Part shown: piece after piece, positions 55,849 through 64,000 of the stretch
Layout: each line of letters starts with the position of its first letter
How positions within the stretch are numbered: the first letter of the stretch is position 1
Source of the DNA: Streptomyces sp. CB02058
GTDB taxonomy: Bacteria; Actinomycetota; Actinomycetes; Streptomycetales; Streptomycetaceae
DNA: 64,000 bases
NCBI RefSeq assembly: GCF_001905505.1
Contig: NZ_LIPG01000001.1
Coordinates: 558,001 to 622,000 of the forward strand
Direction of reading: 5' to 3'
Position numbers and translations under genes: made by a program
Notes under the pieces: generated by a model
What the model saw: the letters and a program-made list of their open reading frames with translations, nothing else
The model's database searches: none
What the model was told of the DNA's origin: nothing

Positions 55849-56508
55849 ATGCTGGGTGTCACCGATCTTCCGACCTATCTCGCCGGCCTTGTGCTGATCA
55901 TTCTGCTGCCGGGGCCGAATTCGCTGTACGTGCTCTCCGTCGCCGCCAGGCGCGGGGTGCGCACCGGTTATGTGGCCGCCGCCGGGGTGTGGACCGGTGA
56001 CACGGTCCTGATGACGCTGTCCGCGCTGGGAGCCGCTTCGCTGCTCCAGACGACGCCGCTGCTCTTCGCCGTCGTCAAGTACGCCGGCGCGGGCTATCTG
56101 ACGTGGATGGCGATAGGGATGCTGCGGGCCGCCGTGTCGATGTGGCGCGAGCGGCACCAGCGTGCGGCGGAGCTGGTGGAGGAGGGCGAGAAGCCCGCGC
56201 AGGGGGTGGAACACCCCTACAGGCGGGCGCTCGTGGTGAGCCTCTTCAACCCGAAGGCCATCCTGAGCCTGATCTCCTTCTTCGTGCAGTTCGTCGATCC
56301 CGGTTACGCCTATCCGGCGCTCTCCTTCCTGGTGCTCGGCACGCTGCTCCAGATCGGCAGCTTCCTCTACCTCTCGACGCTCATCTTCGGCGGCACCCGT
56401 CTGGCCACCGCGTTCCGCCGCCGCAAGCGGCTCTCGGCGGGGGCCACTTCGGCGGCGGGCGTGCTGTTCCTCGGGTTCGCGGCGAAGCTGTCCTTCAGCA
56501 GCGTCTGA
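55849..56508 (+). CDS. LysE/LeuE-family amino-acid exporter
   Basis: 219 residues, six helices. MLGVTDLPTYLAGLVLIILLPGPNSLYVLSVAARRG contains the GPN motif of the LysE/RhtB superfamily, and NPKAILSLISFFVQFV the second family motif. Closest in style to leucine exporter LeuE. ATG 55849 matches the usual N-terminus and is preceded by a hairpin instead of a ribosome site. Converges with the MarR-type gene, 22 nt apart. Confidence 0.9.
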   Translation: MLGVTDLPTYLAGLVLIILLPGPNSLYVLSVAARRGVRTGYVAAAGVWTGDTVLMTLSALGAASLLQTTPLLFAVVKYAGAGYLTWMAIGMLRAAVSMWRERHQRAAELVEEGEKPAQGVEHPYRRALVVSLFNPKAILSLISFFVQFVDPGYAYPALSFLVLGTLLQIGSFLYLSTLIFGGTRLATAFRRRKRLSAGATSAAGVLFLGFAAKLSFSSV

Positions 56509-56530
56509 GCGTTCCGGCCGGGTGCCGGGC

Positions 56531-56989
56531 TCAGTGGTGCCAGGCCTTGCCGCCCACGTTGTGGATCATGCGCTGGAGGACCTTGAGAGCGGCGACGAAC
56601 TCCTCGTCCGGGATTCCGGCGTGGATCTCGGCGCTCGCCCTGCCGACGCGCTCGAAGGCCCTGGCGCGCAGCGCGTGCCCCTCGGGTGTGAGCCGCAGCC
56701 GGGTGGCCGCGTCCTCGGTGACCAGGCCCCGGGCGATGAGGGAGTCGATGTCGGGCTCCAGTGTGTCGCCGGCGTTCAGATAGCCGCGGAGCATCGCGAC
56801 CACCTCGGCGCGCGGGCGGCCGTGCTCGTCCGCTTCGGTCAGCTGGTTCAGGACCCACCAGGGGGGCTGGGTCAGACCGTGTTCGGCCAGTGCGGCCCGG
56901 ATGTGGGTCACGGTCGCTTCGTGGGCGGCCCAGCTCCAGTAACCGATGGGCTGCCGTGCGAGACCCGCGTCGTCATGTGAGTAGTCCAT
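56531..56989 (-). CDS. MarR-type winged-helix regulator
   Basis: 152 residues. Helical dimer segments flank a winged helix (PPWWVLNQLTEADEHGRPRAEVVAMLRG and DIDSLIARGLVTEDAATRLRLTPEG). MarR proteins respond to small aromatic or lipophilic ligands. It lies 18 nt behind the FAD monooxygenase gene on the same strand, so they are likely one transcript. Confidence 0.85.
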   Translation of the reverse strand: MDYSHDDAGLARQPIGYWSWAAHEATVTHIRAALAEHGLTQPPWWVLNQLTEADEHGRPRAEVVAMLRGYLNAGDTLEPDIDSLIARGLVTEDAATRLRLTPEGHALRARAFERVGRASAEIHAGIPDEEFVAALKVLQRMIHNVGGKAWHH

Positions 56990-57007
56990 GTCCCGGACCG
57001 TAGGACC

Positions 57008-58432
57008 TCAAGCAAAGTCGAGGTCAAGGCCCAGGGGTGCGGCGTACCCGGCGAGCCCGGAGGTGTCCTCGCCCGCCCAGCCGATGTAGCCGTCCGGCCT
57101 GATCAGGAACAGCCCCTTGCCGTAGGCCGCGCTCTCCTCGGTGCGGAAGGCCCGCAGCACCCCGTCCTCGTCCGCGGGCAGCGGCGCGTCCGTGCCGACC
57201 GCGAGCAGGGTGAAGTGCGGTCCCCGGAAGACGTCGAAGAGCCGCCCGTGCTCGCCCGCGGACCCGTCCGGCGCCCGGTCGCCGGCCTCCAGGAGGCCGG
57301 CCCGGCCGGAGGCCAGCGGGCCCTCGCGGTAGCCGAGACCCAGCTGCTGGGCCGCGGTGCCGCGCTCCTGCTCGCCGCGGTGGACGCGGGTCGAGAGGTC
57401 CAGCATCCCGGCCGCGACCGGCCGGCGTTCCTGCTCGTAGGTCTCCAGCAGGGTGGCGGGTGCGCCGTGCAGCAGCACCTGGCCGAGCTTCCAGCCGAGG
57501 TTGTAGGCGTCCTGGACGCTGGTGTTCAGCCCCTGTCCGCCCGCCGGGGAGTGGATGTGCGCGGCGTCGCCCACGAGGAGGACCCGGCCGGAACGGAAGC
57601 GGGCGGCCAGGGCCGCGCGCGGCCGGAAGTCCGACGACCAGCGCACCTCGGTGACGTCGTCCGCGCCCAGGTGGGTGCGTGCGGCGACGAGGGCCCGCAC
57701 GCCCTTGGGCGAGAGGTCCGGCGCCCCCTCCTTGAACTGGGCCATCAGCTGGAAGTCCGCCGTGCCGGGCAGCGGGCACAGCGTCATCAGGCCCGCCTCG
57801 TCCAGGAATATGTGCCAGTTGAGCCGGTCGAGGGACTCCTCCGCGATGCGTACGTCGGCCACCAGGGTGGGCGAGGGGTCGACGGTTTCGCCCTCCATCG
57901 CGATGCCGAGGGCGCGCCGGACCGTGGAGCGCCCGCCGTCCGCCGCGACCAGGTAGGAGGCGCGCACCTCGCCGGTGGTGAGCCGTGCCGTCACCCCCTC
58001 GGTGTCCTGGGACAGGCCGGTGAGGGCCGAGGAGAAGAGGACGTCGCCGCCCAGTTCGCGCAGACGCGCGAGCAGGATCTCCTGGGTCCGCCACTGCGGC
58101 ATCATCCAGGGCTCCCCGTACGGCTCGGCCTCGGTGGGGGCCGCGCGGCGGAACATGTCGTACTCGCCCCGGCGCTCGCCTCCGCCCCAGGTCATCCCGA
58201 CGGGGGCCGGGCCGCCGTGCTCCCGTACGGCGTCGCCCACGCCGAGGTCGTCGAACACCTCCCGGGTGCGGGGCTGGATGCCCTTGCCGCGTGAGCCCGG
58301 GAAGAGCGACGGGGCCTGTTCGACGACGAGGGCGCGCACACCGCGGCGGGTGAGGTCGCAGGCCAGGGCGAGGCCGCTGGGACCCGCGCCGGCCACCAGG
58401 ACCCGAGTTTCCTTAACGCTGTTAAGTTCCAT
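57008..58432 (-). CDS. FAD-dependent aromatic monooxygenase
   Basis: 474 residues of the UbiH/PheA group. VLVAGAGPSGLALACDLTRRG binds FAD; the DG motif is VAADGGRSTVRRALGI; GDAAHIHSPAGGQGLNTSVQDAYNLGWKL is the GD signature. The C-terminal thioredoxin-like part is short. Hydroxylates an aromatic substrate with NAD(P)H and O2; which one is not visible. ATG 58432. A 15-bp palindrome covering codons 3-7 is an operator copy shared with the divergent TetR gene. Confidence 0.92.
   Translation of the reverse strand: MELNSVKETRVLVAGAGPSGLALACDLTRRGVRALVVEQAPSLFPGSRGKGIQPRTREVFDDLGVGDAVREHGGPAPVGMTWGGGERRGEYDMFRRAAPTEAEPYGEPWMMPQWRTQEILLARLRELGGDVLFSSALTGLSQDTEGVTARLTTGEVRASYLVAADGGRSTVRRALGIAMEGETVDPSPTLVADVRIAEESLDRLNWHIFLDEAGLMTLCPLPGTADFQLMAQFKEGAPDLSPKGVRALVAARTHLGADDVTEVRWSSDFRPRAALAARFRSGRVLLVGDAAHIHSPAGGQGLNTSVQDAYNLGWKLGQVLLHGAPATLLETYEQERRPVAAGMLDLSTRVHRGEQERGTAAQQLGLGYREGPLASGRAGLLEAGDRAPDGSAGEHGRLFDVFRGPHFTLLAVGTDAPLPADEDGVLRAFRTEESAAYGKGLFLIRPDGYIGWAGEDTSGLAGYAAPLGLDLDFA
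58412..58426. promoter_or_regulatory. TetR operator copy 1
   Basis: CTTAACGCTGTTAAG, perfect dyad with 6-bp arms and 3-bp centre. It lies inside the monooxygenase coding sequence (codons 3-7). Core TTAACGCTGTTAA is identical to copy 2, 36 bp away centre to centre. Confidence 0.85.
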
Positions 58433-58448
58433 GGTCGCGAGTGTGGGC

Positions 58449-58461
58449 TTAACGCTGTTAA
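58449..58461. promoter_or_regulatory. TetR operator copy 2
   Basis: TTAACGCTGTTAA, TTAAC-N3-GTTAA, 9 bp before the tetR GTG start. AT-rich against a 70% GC background. Binding here would block both divergent promoters. Confidence 0.85.
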
Positions 58462-58470
58462 ATTGTCAAG

Positions 58471-59115
58471 GTGGGTACGACGAAGATCGACAGGGCACGT
58501 GTCGCGGACACCGCGCTGAGGCTGCTGAACGAGGTGGGCCTCGACGGGCTGAGCCTGCGCGCCATCGCGCGGGAGCTGGACGTCAAGGCACCCGCGCTGT
58601 ACTGGCACTTCAAGGACAAGCAGGCGCTGCTCGACGAGATGGCGACCGTCATGTACCGCCGGATGCTGGAGGGCGATCTGCCCGGCCCCGTACCCCGTAC
58701 CTGGCAGCAACAGATGGTGGCCTACCAGGGCGCGTTGCGTGGGGCGCTGCTGCGCTATCGCGACGGCGCCAAGGTCTACAGCGGTGCCCGGTTCACCGGC
58801 ACCGACCACGCCGACGGCCTGGAGGCCCACCTCCGCACGATGGTCGACGCGGGGTTCGAGCTGTGGCAGGCGGTGCGCGCGGGCACGACCGTGAACGCGT
58901 ACACGATGGGCTTCGTCACCGAGGAGCAGGGCGTGCAGCCCATGCCGGACGAGCGGCGGGACGGGTACGACGTCGACGAGCGGGCCGAACGTCTGAAGCG
59001 CTATCCCCTCGCGGCCGCGGCCGGGGCCGAGATCTTCGGCAACTACGACGAGAGATTCGAGGACGGCCTGTGGATCGTCATCGCGGGCATCGAGGCGCGT
59101 TACGGGGTGAAGTAG
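58471..59115 (+). CDS. TetR-family repressor (TetR_C domain)
   Basis: 214 residues. HTH: RVADTALRLLNEVGLDGLSLRAIARELDVKAPALYWHFKDKQALLD, the pattern of true TetR-like drug-responsive repressors, followed by a TetR_C-type ligand domain. The start GTG 58471 follows AAG closely and operator copy 2 closely, suggesting a leaderless or very short leader mRNA. Divergent from the monooxygenase; the two operators imply it represses both genes until an aromatic substrate binds. Confidence 0.92.
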   Translation: MGTTKIDRARVADTALRLLNEVGLDGLSLRAIARELDVKAPALYWHFKDKQALLDEMATVMYRRMLEGDLPGPVPRTWQQQMVAYQGALRGALLRYRDGAKVYSGARFTGTDHADGLEAHLRTMVDAGFELWQAVRAGTTVNAYTMGFVTEEQGVQPMPDERRDGYDVDERAERLKRYPLAAAAGAEIFGNYDERFEDGLWIVIAGIEARYGVK

Positions 59116-59292
59116 ACCCCCGCGGGTGCCACGCGGGCAGGCCTTTCCCCGCCGGGGACGCCCGCCGCCGCGCGGCCCGGCCGGAGTCACCCCGGGGACG
59201 CCCAGAGTTCACCGTTCGTCGGGCCGGGCGACACCCTCCCCTCCACCCGCGTCACTAGCGTGTGCGGACCAAGATCGAAGGCGAGGGTCCGC

Positions 59293-60258
59293 GTGCCGAA
59301 ACTGTCCGTTGTCGTCCCGTTCCACAATGTCGGCGCGTTCGCCGACACGACGCTGGGCAGTCTCGCCCGCAACACCGGCCCGGACATCGAGTTCCTGCTG
59401 GTGGACGACTGCTCCACGGACGACACACCGGCCGTCATCGACCGCTGGGCCGACAGACTCCCGAACGCCGAGGTCATCCGGCACGAGGAGAACCAGGGCA
59501 TCGCGGCGGCCCGCAACAGCGGCATCGACGCGGCCCGCGGCGACTTCGTCACCTTCCTCGACGGCGACGACTGGTACGCCCCCGGCCATCTGGACCGGCT
59601 GCTGCACGCCGCCGCCGGACTGGACTGCGACTTCGCCCGCACCGACCACGTCCAGGCCACCGGCACCGCCCGGGTCGTGAAGCGGGCGCCCGCCCCGCTC
59701 CGTGACACCGTGCTGGACCCGCGGCAGGGCATCGCCTCGCCCGAGTGGGAGACGATGGTCGACTACCCCTTCGTCTGGGCGGGCGTCTACCACCGGCGGC
59801 TCTTCGACGACGGCGGCCACCGCTTCACCACCCGGCTGCGCACCGCGGAGGACCGGCTGTGGATCTGGCAGCTGCACCTGCGGGCCCGCAGTTACGCGGC
59901 GCTGAACCTGTACGGCATTTTTTACCGGCGCGGGGTCACCACCTCCCTGACCCAGATCAAGGACTCCCGCCAGCTGGACTTCTTCCCCGCCTACGACACG
60001 CTGCTGGACGAGATCCGCGAGGACCGGGACGCGGAGATCCTCCTCCCGAAGGCGGTCCGCACCTACTGCGCGATGATCGCCTTCCACAACGAGAAGGCGG
60101 ACGCGTACGAGCCCGGGACCTTCCGGCGCCTGCGCCACGAGTCGGCCGCCGCGCTGCACCGCATGCCGCAGCAGGTGCTCGACCACACCCTGACGATGAT
60201 GGACGCCAAGCGCAGCACCCTGCTCAACCGCCTGCGTGACAAGCAGAAGGCCGCCTGA
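59293..60258 (+). CDS. Family 2 glycosyltransferase
   Basis: 321 residues. GT-A fold: LSVVVPFHNVGAFADTTLGSL, then EFLLVDDCSTDDTP, then the metal motif FLDGDDWY. The C-terminal half has AEDRLWIWQLHLRA, typical of enzymes adding to wall or capsule polymers. No signal peptide; cytoplasmic. GTG 59293 after GAAGGCGAGGG. A TTT codon within a T6 run (about 59919) is unusual for this genome. The next gene starts 3 nt after the stop. Confidence 0.9.
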   Translation: MPKLSVVVPFHNVGAFADTTLGSLARNTGPDIEFLLVDDCSTDDTPAVIDRWADRLPNAEVIRHEENQGIAAARNSGIDAARGDFVTFLDGDDWYAPGHLDRLLHAAAGLDCDFARTDHVQATGTARVVKRAPAPLRDTVLDPRQGIASPEWETMVDYPFVWAGVYHRRLFDDGGHRFTTRLRTAEDRLWIWQLHLRARSYAALNLYGIFYRRGVTTSLTQIKDSRQLDFFPAYDTLLDEIREDRDAEILLPKAVRTYCAMIAFHNEKADAYEPGTFRRLRHESAAALHRMPQQVLDHTLTMMDAKRSTLLNRLRDKQKAA

Positions 60259-60261
60259 CCC

Positions 60262-61611
60262 ATGCCCACGCGACGCACCCAGATCTTCCAGGTCTCGACC
60301 CTCTACGGGGCGGCCACGCTCGCCGCGGCGCTCGACGCCGGACAGTTCGGACCCGGGCAGGACAGCCACCGCGTCCTGCTCGTCTCCAACAACGCCGCGA
60401 TCCCCGAGACCGCCCTCCGGCTGGAGGAGATGCGGGGGTACGGCGACATCGCGGCCCGCTTCGACTCCGTCGTCGACTGGAACGAGGCCATCAGCCCGCA
60501 CCATCCCAGCGGCTGGGGTCCGCGCCCCGAGGAGACCGAACTCTGGCAGCGTGCCTTCCGGCTCGCCTGGGGCATCGACCCCACCGGGCCCGTCGACCTC
60601 GCCGTCGAATCCATCCAGGTCAACCCCGCCCGGGCACTCGCCGCGATCTTCGCCGAGAGCGCCGTGCACGTCTACGCCGACGGCCTGATGAGCTACGGCC
60701 CGACGCGCAACAAGGTGCCGAGGTCCATCGCCTGCCGCATCCAGCGGGTGCTGCACCTGGACCTCGTACCGGGACTGCGGCCCCTCCTGCTGGCCGAGTC
60801 GGGGGTCGAGCCCGAACTCGTCCCGAACGACGCCTTCCGCAAGGTGCTCGGCGAGATCGCCGGATCGGCGGACGGCGACCGGCAGCTCGCGGCGGCCGAG
60901 GAGGCGGCGCCCACGGCCATGCTCCTCGGGCAGTACCTCGCGGCCCTGAACATCCTCACCGCCGAGGAGGAGGAGGACCTGCACATCCGCATGCTGCGCG
61001 GCGCGGCGCGGGCCGGCCACACCTCCGTCCTGTTCAAGCCGCACCCCACCGCGCCGGCCCGCTACTCACGGGCGCTGGACGACACCGCCGCCGAGCTGGG
61101 GGTGCGGCTGACCACGCTGGACGGCCCGCTGCTCGCCGAGACCCTCTACGAACGGTGCGCGCCCACCCTCGTCGTCGGCTGCTTCTCGACCGCGATGTTC
61201 ACCGCCGCGGCCTACTACGGCATCCCCGTCGCCCGCGTAGGGACCCGCCTCGTGCTGGACCGCATCACCCCGTACGAGAACAGCAACCGCGTCCCGCTGA
61301 CGATCGTCGACCACCTCGTGCCCGACCTGGACGCGCAGGGCGGTGAGCCCGTGCCCGGACTGCCGTCGACCGCACCGAAGACCCTGGCACCGCTGGTCAG
61401 GACCGTCGGCTACTGCATGCAGTCCGGCCTCCACCCCACGCTGCGCGCCGAGGCCGAGTCCTGGCTGCGGGACCACCTCGACGCCACCACGCAGCACTAC
61501 TTCAAGCGGCGCCGCCTCCAGAAGCTCACGCTTCCCGGCGGCGGCCCGCGAGGAGCGGCGATCCGGCTGCGCCGCACCGTACGCCGCACCCGCACCAGCC
61601 TGGGCCTCTGA
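60262..61611 (+). CDS. Polysialyltransferase-family glycosyltransferase
   Basis: 449 residues. Resembles bacterial alpha-2,8-polysialyltransferase-like proteins: FQVSTLYGAATLAAALD at the start, YADGLMSYGPTRNK (acidic-Gly motif), FKPHPTAPARYS (HP motif) and VVGCFSTAMFTAAAYYG (Ser/Thr motif). These motifs hold the CMP-sugar. In Streptomyces such genes lie in the wall teichulosonic-acid region, where the sugar is Kdn and not sialic acid; applying that here is inference. Tightly linked to the GT2 gene. Confidence 0.85.
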   Translation: MPTRRTQIFQVSTLYGAATLAAALDAGQFGPGQDSHRVLLVSNNAAIPETALRLEEMRGYGDIAARFDSVVDWNEAISPHHPSGWGPRPEETELWQRAFRLAWGIDPTGPVDLAVESIQVNPARALAAIFAESAVHVYADGLMSYGPTRNKVPRSIACRIQRVLHLDLVPGLRPLLLAESGVEPELVPNDAFRKVLGEIAGSADGDRQLAAAEEAAPTAMLLGQYLAALNILTAEEEEDLHIRMLRGAARAGHTSVLFKPHPTAPARYSRALDDTAAELGVRLTTLDGPLLAETLYERCAPTLVVGCFSTAMFTAAAYYGIPVARVGTRLVLDRITPYENSNRVPLTIVDHLVPDLDAQGGEPVPGLPSTAPKTLAPLVRTVGYCMQSGLHPTLRAEAESWLRDHLDATTQHYFKRRRLQKLTLPGGGPRGAAIRLRRTVRRTRTSLGL

Positions 61612-61666
61612 CCCCGGAACCGGGGAGCGTGCCCCGGCCGGCCACTGACAGAACGGCGGAACGAGC

Positions 61667-62938
61667 ATGGGCCAGACCTTCACGGGGCTGCTCAAGGCAG
61701 TACGGGCCAGAACCGGACAGGACGCCACGGCGACGGCGCCCGCCGCCCTGCGGCTGTGCGGCGACTACCTTGCGGGCCTCGCCGCGGGCGGCCCCATGAG
61801 CGATGCCCGGCAGACCCGGCTGGTCGCCGCCGTCGGCGGTCTCACGACGGCCTGCGGCGGCGACGCGGACGGCATGTTCGACGCGCTGCTGCGGACCGGC
61901 CGGCTCGCCCTGGAGGCGGGCGGTGACGCCGAGGCCCGCCTCGCCCTGGGCATCGCCGTCGAGGCGACCGCGCTGCGGCCCAGGTCCAAGGGTGCCTGGC
62001 GGCTGCGGGGGAGCGCCCTGGACGCGCTCGGCCGGAGCGACGAGGCCGTCGTGGCGTACGAGCGCCATCTGACGCTCCAGCAGAACCCCTCGTCCGCGCA
62101 GGACATCGTGCGGCGGATCGCCACCCTGAAGGAACTGCGCGCCTGCCTGGACGAAGCCGCCCTGCTGCTCCCGGGGGAGAGCGGCGGCCTTCTGCGCGAG
62201 AGCGCCGCCGGTGAGGCGCGTACCGCCTTCGCCGACGCCGTACGGCGGCGGACCGCCGAGGGCGGCGGCATGGCGGACCCGGCCGTGCGCCGTCTCGCCG
62301 CGCTCTACGCCGCCTACCGGCGGCTGCTGGACCGGGACAGGATGGCCGACCCCCTGCTCGGCGGAGCCGAGCCCGTCGGGGTGCCCGCGCTGCGCCGCCT
62401 CGTCGCGGGACGCTCGGTGTGCCTGGTCGCGGGGGCGCCCCGGATCGCCGAGGAGGAGCGGGTCCCGGGCAGCGCGCTCGGCAGGCTGATCGAGGGATAC
62501 GACCTGGTCGTGCGCTGCGACGCCCTCCCCGAGGGCGCCCCGCGCACCGACCTGCACGCGCTCACGCTGCGCGGCGACACCCCGTGGACCGGTCCGGCCT
62601 GGGACCGCAGGGCCGGGACCCGGCTGGTCTTCGGCGACCCCCTCGCGCACTGGCGCAGGGCCCTGCGCGCCCGTCTCGCCGCAGGCGCCCAGGACCGTGT
62701 CGGGGACGCCTCGCTGCGGCACCCCCTGGACGACCCGGCGCTGCTCGGCGAGGACGGCTGGTCCACGCGGACCAGCACCGCCTTCACGGTGCTCCGGCTG
62801 CTGGACTTCCTGGACGCGGGCCGGCTGGACCTCATCGGCTTCGGGCTGCCGGGGCAGCTGCTGCCGCCCGAGCGCGAGTGGGTCACGGCCCATGCGACAC
62901 ACGAGGACGAGACCGAGATGAGGACCGCGCTCCGATGA
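61667..62938 (+). CDS. TPR protein with GT29-like sialyltransferase region
   Basis: 423 residues. The first about 190 are helical with TPR character (RLALEAGGDAEARLALGIAVEATALRPRSKGAWRLRGSAL). The C-terminal half follows the sialylmotif layout: VCLVAGAPRIAEEERVPGSALGRLIEGYDLVVRCD (L-like), TSTAFTVLRLLDFLDAGRLDLIGFG (S-like) and a final H-x-x-E (HATHEDETEM). The assignment to GT29 is by pattern and needs structural support. Its stop overlaps the next start (ATGA). Confidence 0.65.
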   Translation: MGQTFTGLLKAVRARTGQDATATAPAALRLCGDYLAGLAAGGPMSDARQTRLVAAVGGLTTACGGDADGMFDALLRTGRLALEAGGDAEARLALGIAVEATALRPRSKGAWRLRGSALDALGRSDEAVVAYERHLTLQQNPSSAQDIVRRIATLKELRACLDEAALLLPGESGGLLRESAAGEARTAFADAVRRRTAEGGGMADPAVRRLAALYAAYRRLLDRDRMADPLLGGAEPVGVPALRRLVAGRSVCLVAGAPRIAEEERVPGSALGRLIEGYDLVVRCDALPEGAPRTDLHALTLRGDTPWTGPAWDRRAGTRLVFGDPLAHWRRALRARLAAGAQDRVGDASLRHPLDDPALLGEDGWSTRTSTAFTVLRLLDFLDAGRLDLIGFGLPGQLLPPEREWVTAHATHEDETEMRTALR

Positions 62939-64000
62939 ACACCACTCCCGCGGACAGACGCACCGGCCCCGCCGACGGCGGACCGGCCGCCGGACCCGAG
63001 GCCGACGACAGGCGCGCCGTCACCGGCAAGCGCAGGATCGCCTTCGCCGCGTACACCGACGAGGACCGGATGCCCGGCCTGCTGGTGCTGCTGCGCAGCC
63101 TCGCCCTGACCGGTCCGGCCGTCTGCGAGGACTTCCTCGTCCTGCACCCCGGGCTGCCCGACTCCGCGTTCGACGCGGCACGCCGGCTGCACCCCCGGCT
63201 CGTCCCGCGCCTCGCGGAGAGCCGCCTCGACGTGTTCCGGACGACCGGCTACGACACCGTCGTCGCCCTCGGCACCGACACGGTCGTCCTGGGCTCCCTC
63301 GCCCCGCTGCTGGCCCTGCGCACCGGCGTCGCGGCGGTCCCCGGGCCCGGCGGCGAAGGGCCCCTGCGCGGCGGCGGGCCGGCGGTGATCCAGCTCCAGG
63401 ACGTCACCGACACCGTGCTCGACGCCCTGGCCCTGGGCGAGGAGGCGGCCGACCGGGCACTGGCGGACGAGGGGCTCCTCGTGCCGCTCGCCTCCCGCTA
63501 CGACGTCCCGGCGGGGCCGCCGCACGACGACACCCCCGTACCCGACAGCACCGTGGTCCTGAGGTTCGGGACGGGCCGGTCCGGAGAGGACGACGGTGCG
63601 TCCGCCTTCTCCGCCCCGGCGCGCGCGGCGCGTGAGCGGTACGAGATGGACGACGCGGCGTTCCGCGCCGCCTACTGCGCCCTCCCCGGCTCCAAGCACC
63701 CCGAACTGCTCCTGCACTGCGCCCTGCCGTTCCCCGAAGGGGGGCGTGCGCCGGTCGACCTGGTGCGACAGGTCGCCGAGGTGCACCGGCAGCAGGGCCG
63801 CTACGACGAGGCCGTCGCCCTGCTCACCCCCGCCGTGGCGGACCGGCCGGACCTCCCGCGCTGCCACGAGACCCTGGGCATAAGCCTGATGGCCCTGTCC
63901 CGCTACGAGGAGGCCGAGGCGCACCTGCTCCTGGCCACCGTGTCACCGGACTTCGCCGCGCGCGCGTACGGACAGCTCGCCCGGCTCGCCTGGCTGCTGG
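62935..64000 (+). CDS. GT8-like glycosyltransferase with TPR tail, cut by window end
   Basis: At least 355 codons open, no stop before the window ends. After a disordered N-terminus of about 33 residues, RRIAFAAYTDEDRMPGLLVLLRSLAL and DTVVALGTDTVVLGSLAPLL match the first half of GT8 (glycogenin-like) enzymes, with TDT standing where DxD is usual. From about residue 275 a TPR-like region follows (VHRQQGRYDEAVALLTPAVADRPDLP, HETLGISLMALSRYEEAEAHLLLA). Translationally coupled to the gene before it. Confidence 0.7.
   Translation, partial: MNTTPADRRTGPADGGPAAGPEADDRRAVTGKRRIAFAAYTDEDRMPGLLVLLRSLALTGPAVCEDFLVLHPGLPDSAFDAARRLHPRLVPRLAESRLDVFRTTGYDTVVALGTDTVVLGSLAPLLALRTGVAAVPGPGGEGPLRGGGPAVIQLQDVTDTVLDALALGEEAADRALADEGLLVPLASRYDVPAGPPHDDTPVPDSTVVLRFGTGRSGEDDGASAFSAPARAARERYEMDDAAFRAAYCALPGSKHPELLLHCALPFPEGGRAPVDLVRQVAEVHRQQGRYDEAVALLTPAVADRPDLPRCHETLGISLMALSRYEEAEAHLLLATVSPDFAARAYGQLARLAWLL

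Overview
The window is about 72% GC by eye, uses GTG starts freely and is densely packed. Its gene content (SCO4848-type membrane protein, DUF3017, DUF5682/DUF5691, RDD, DUF2690, many GC hairpin terminators) points to the chromosome core of a Streptomyces. From memory, unverified, the backbone order (icmB-like, sucCD, purNH, folD, mdh, trpS, D-Ala-D-Ala carboxypeptidase, SCO4848 family, sdhCDAB, GH20 hexosaminidase, mutase large subunit, wall-polymer glycosyltransferases) follows the S. coelicolor SCO4800-SCO4881 interval. I saw no insertion sequence, prophage, CRISPR array, tRNA or rRNA.

Region 1 (1-10,160): a truncated alpha/beta hydrolase, a cobalamin-binding mutase small subunit, and a divergent five-gene module: DUF5691 and a SWIM-associated protein on the minus strand; MoxR ATPase, DUF5682 and vWA protein on the plus strand, with an MmpS-like lipoprotein between the arms. 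This module is the best candidate here for a poorly described system. The MoxR Walker B has Glu in place of Asp, the DUF5682 protein carries TraB/EreA-like His/Glu motifs, and the SWIM-associated protein has lost its zinc finger. Region 2 (10,161-21,956): sucCD, a membrane-anchored HTH/sigma-like protein, PerM-like cell-division protein, purNH, a DUF2079 polytopic protein and an RDD protein.

Region 3 (22,183-34,177): folD, a DUF3017 protein, an HTH-DUF2690 protein, mdh, then accessory genes (PEP mutase-like, AhpD-like with a divergent MocR/PdxR regulator, a YgiB/YgiC-like pair, rocD), then trpS and a 2'-5' RNA ligase-like protein. Region 4 (34,218-47,365): dprE1-dprE2 homologues, a YihY-family membrane protein, a DD-carboxypeptidase, the SCO4848-family protein, a metallophosphoesterase, an orphan peptide-binding protein, a TetR regulator, sdhCDAB and a uraD-like gene.

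Region 5 (47,612-56,989): GH20 hexosaminidase, two uncharacterised genes, an ECF sigma/anti-sigma-like pair, an L,D-transpeptidase lipoprotein, a stand-alone methylmalonyl-CoA mutase-type catalytic subunit, a LeuE-like exporter and a MarR regulator. Region 6 (57,008-64,000): a flavin monooxygenase divergent from a TetR regulator with two identical operators, then four tightly packed glycosyltransferase genes, the last cut by the window end, that look like an envelope glycopolymer locus.

Themes: central metabolism (sucCD, mdh, sdhCDAB, the two mutase subunits at opposite ends of the window), purine and one-carbon metabolism (purNH, folD), and envelope work (DprE1/E2, DD- and LD-peptidoglycan enzymes, PerM-like protein, hexosaminidase, glycosyltransferases).
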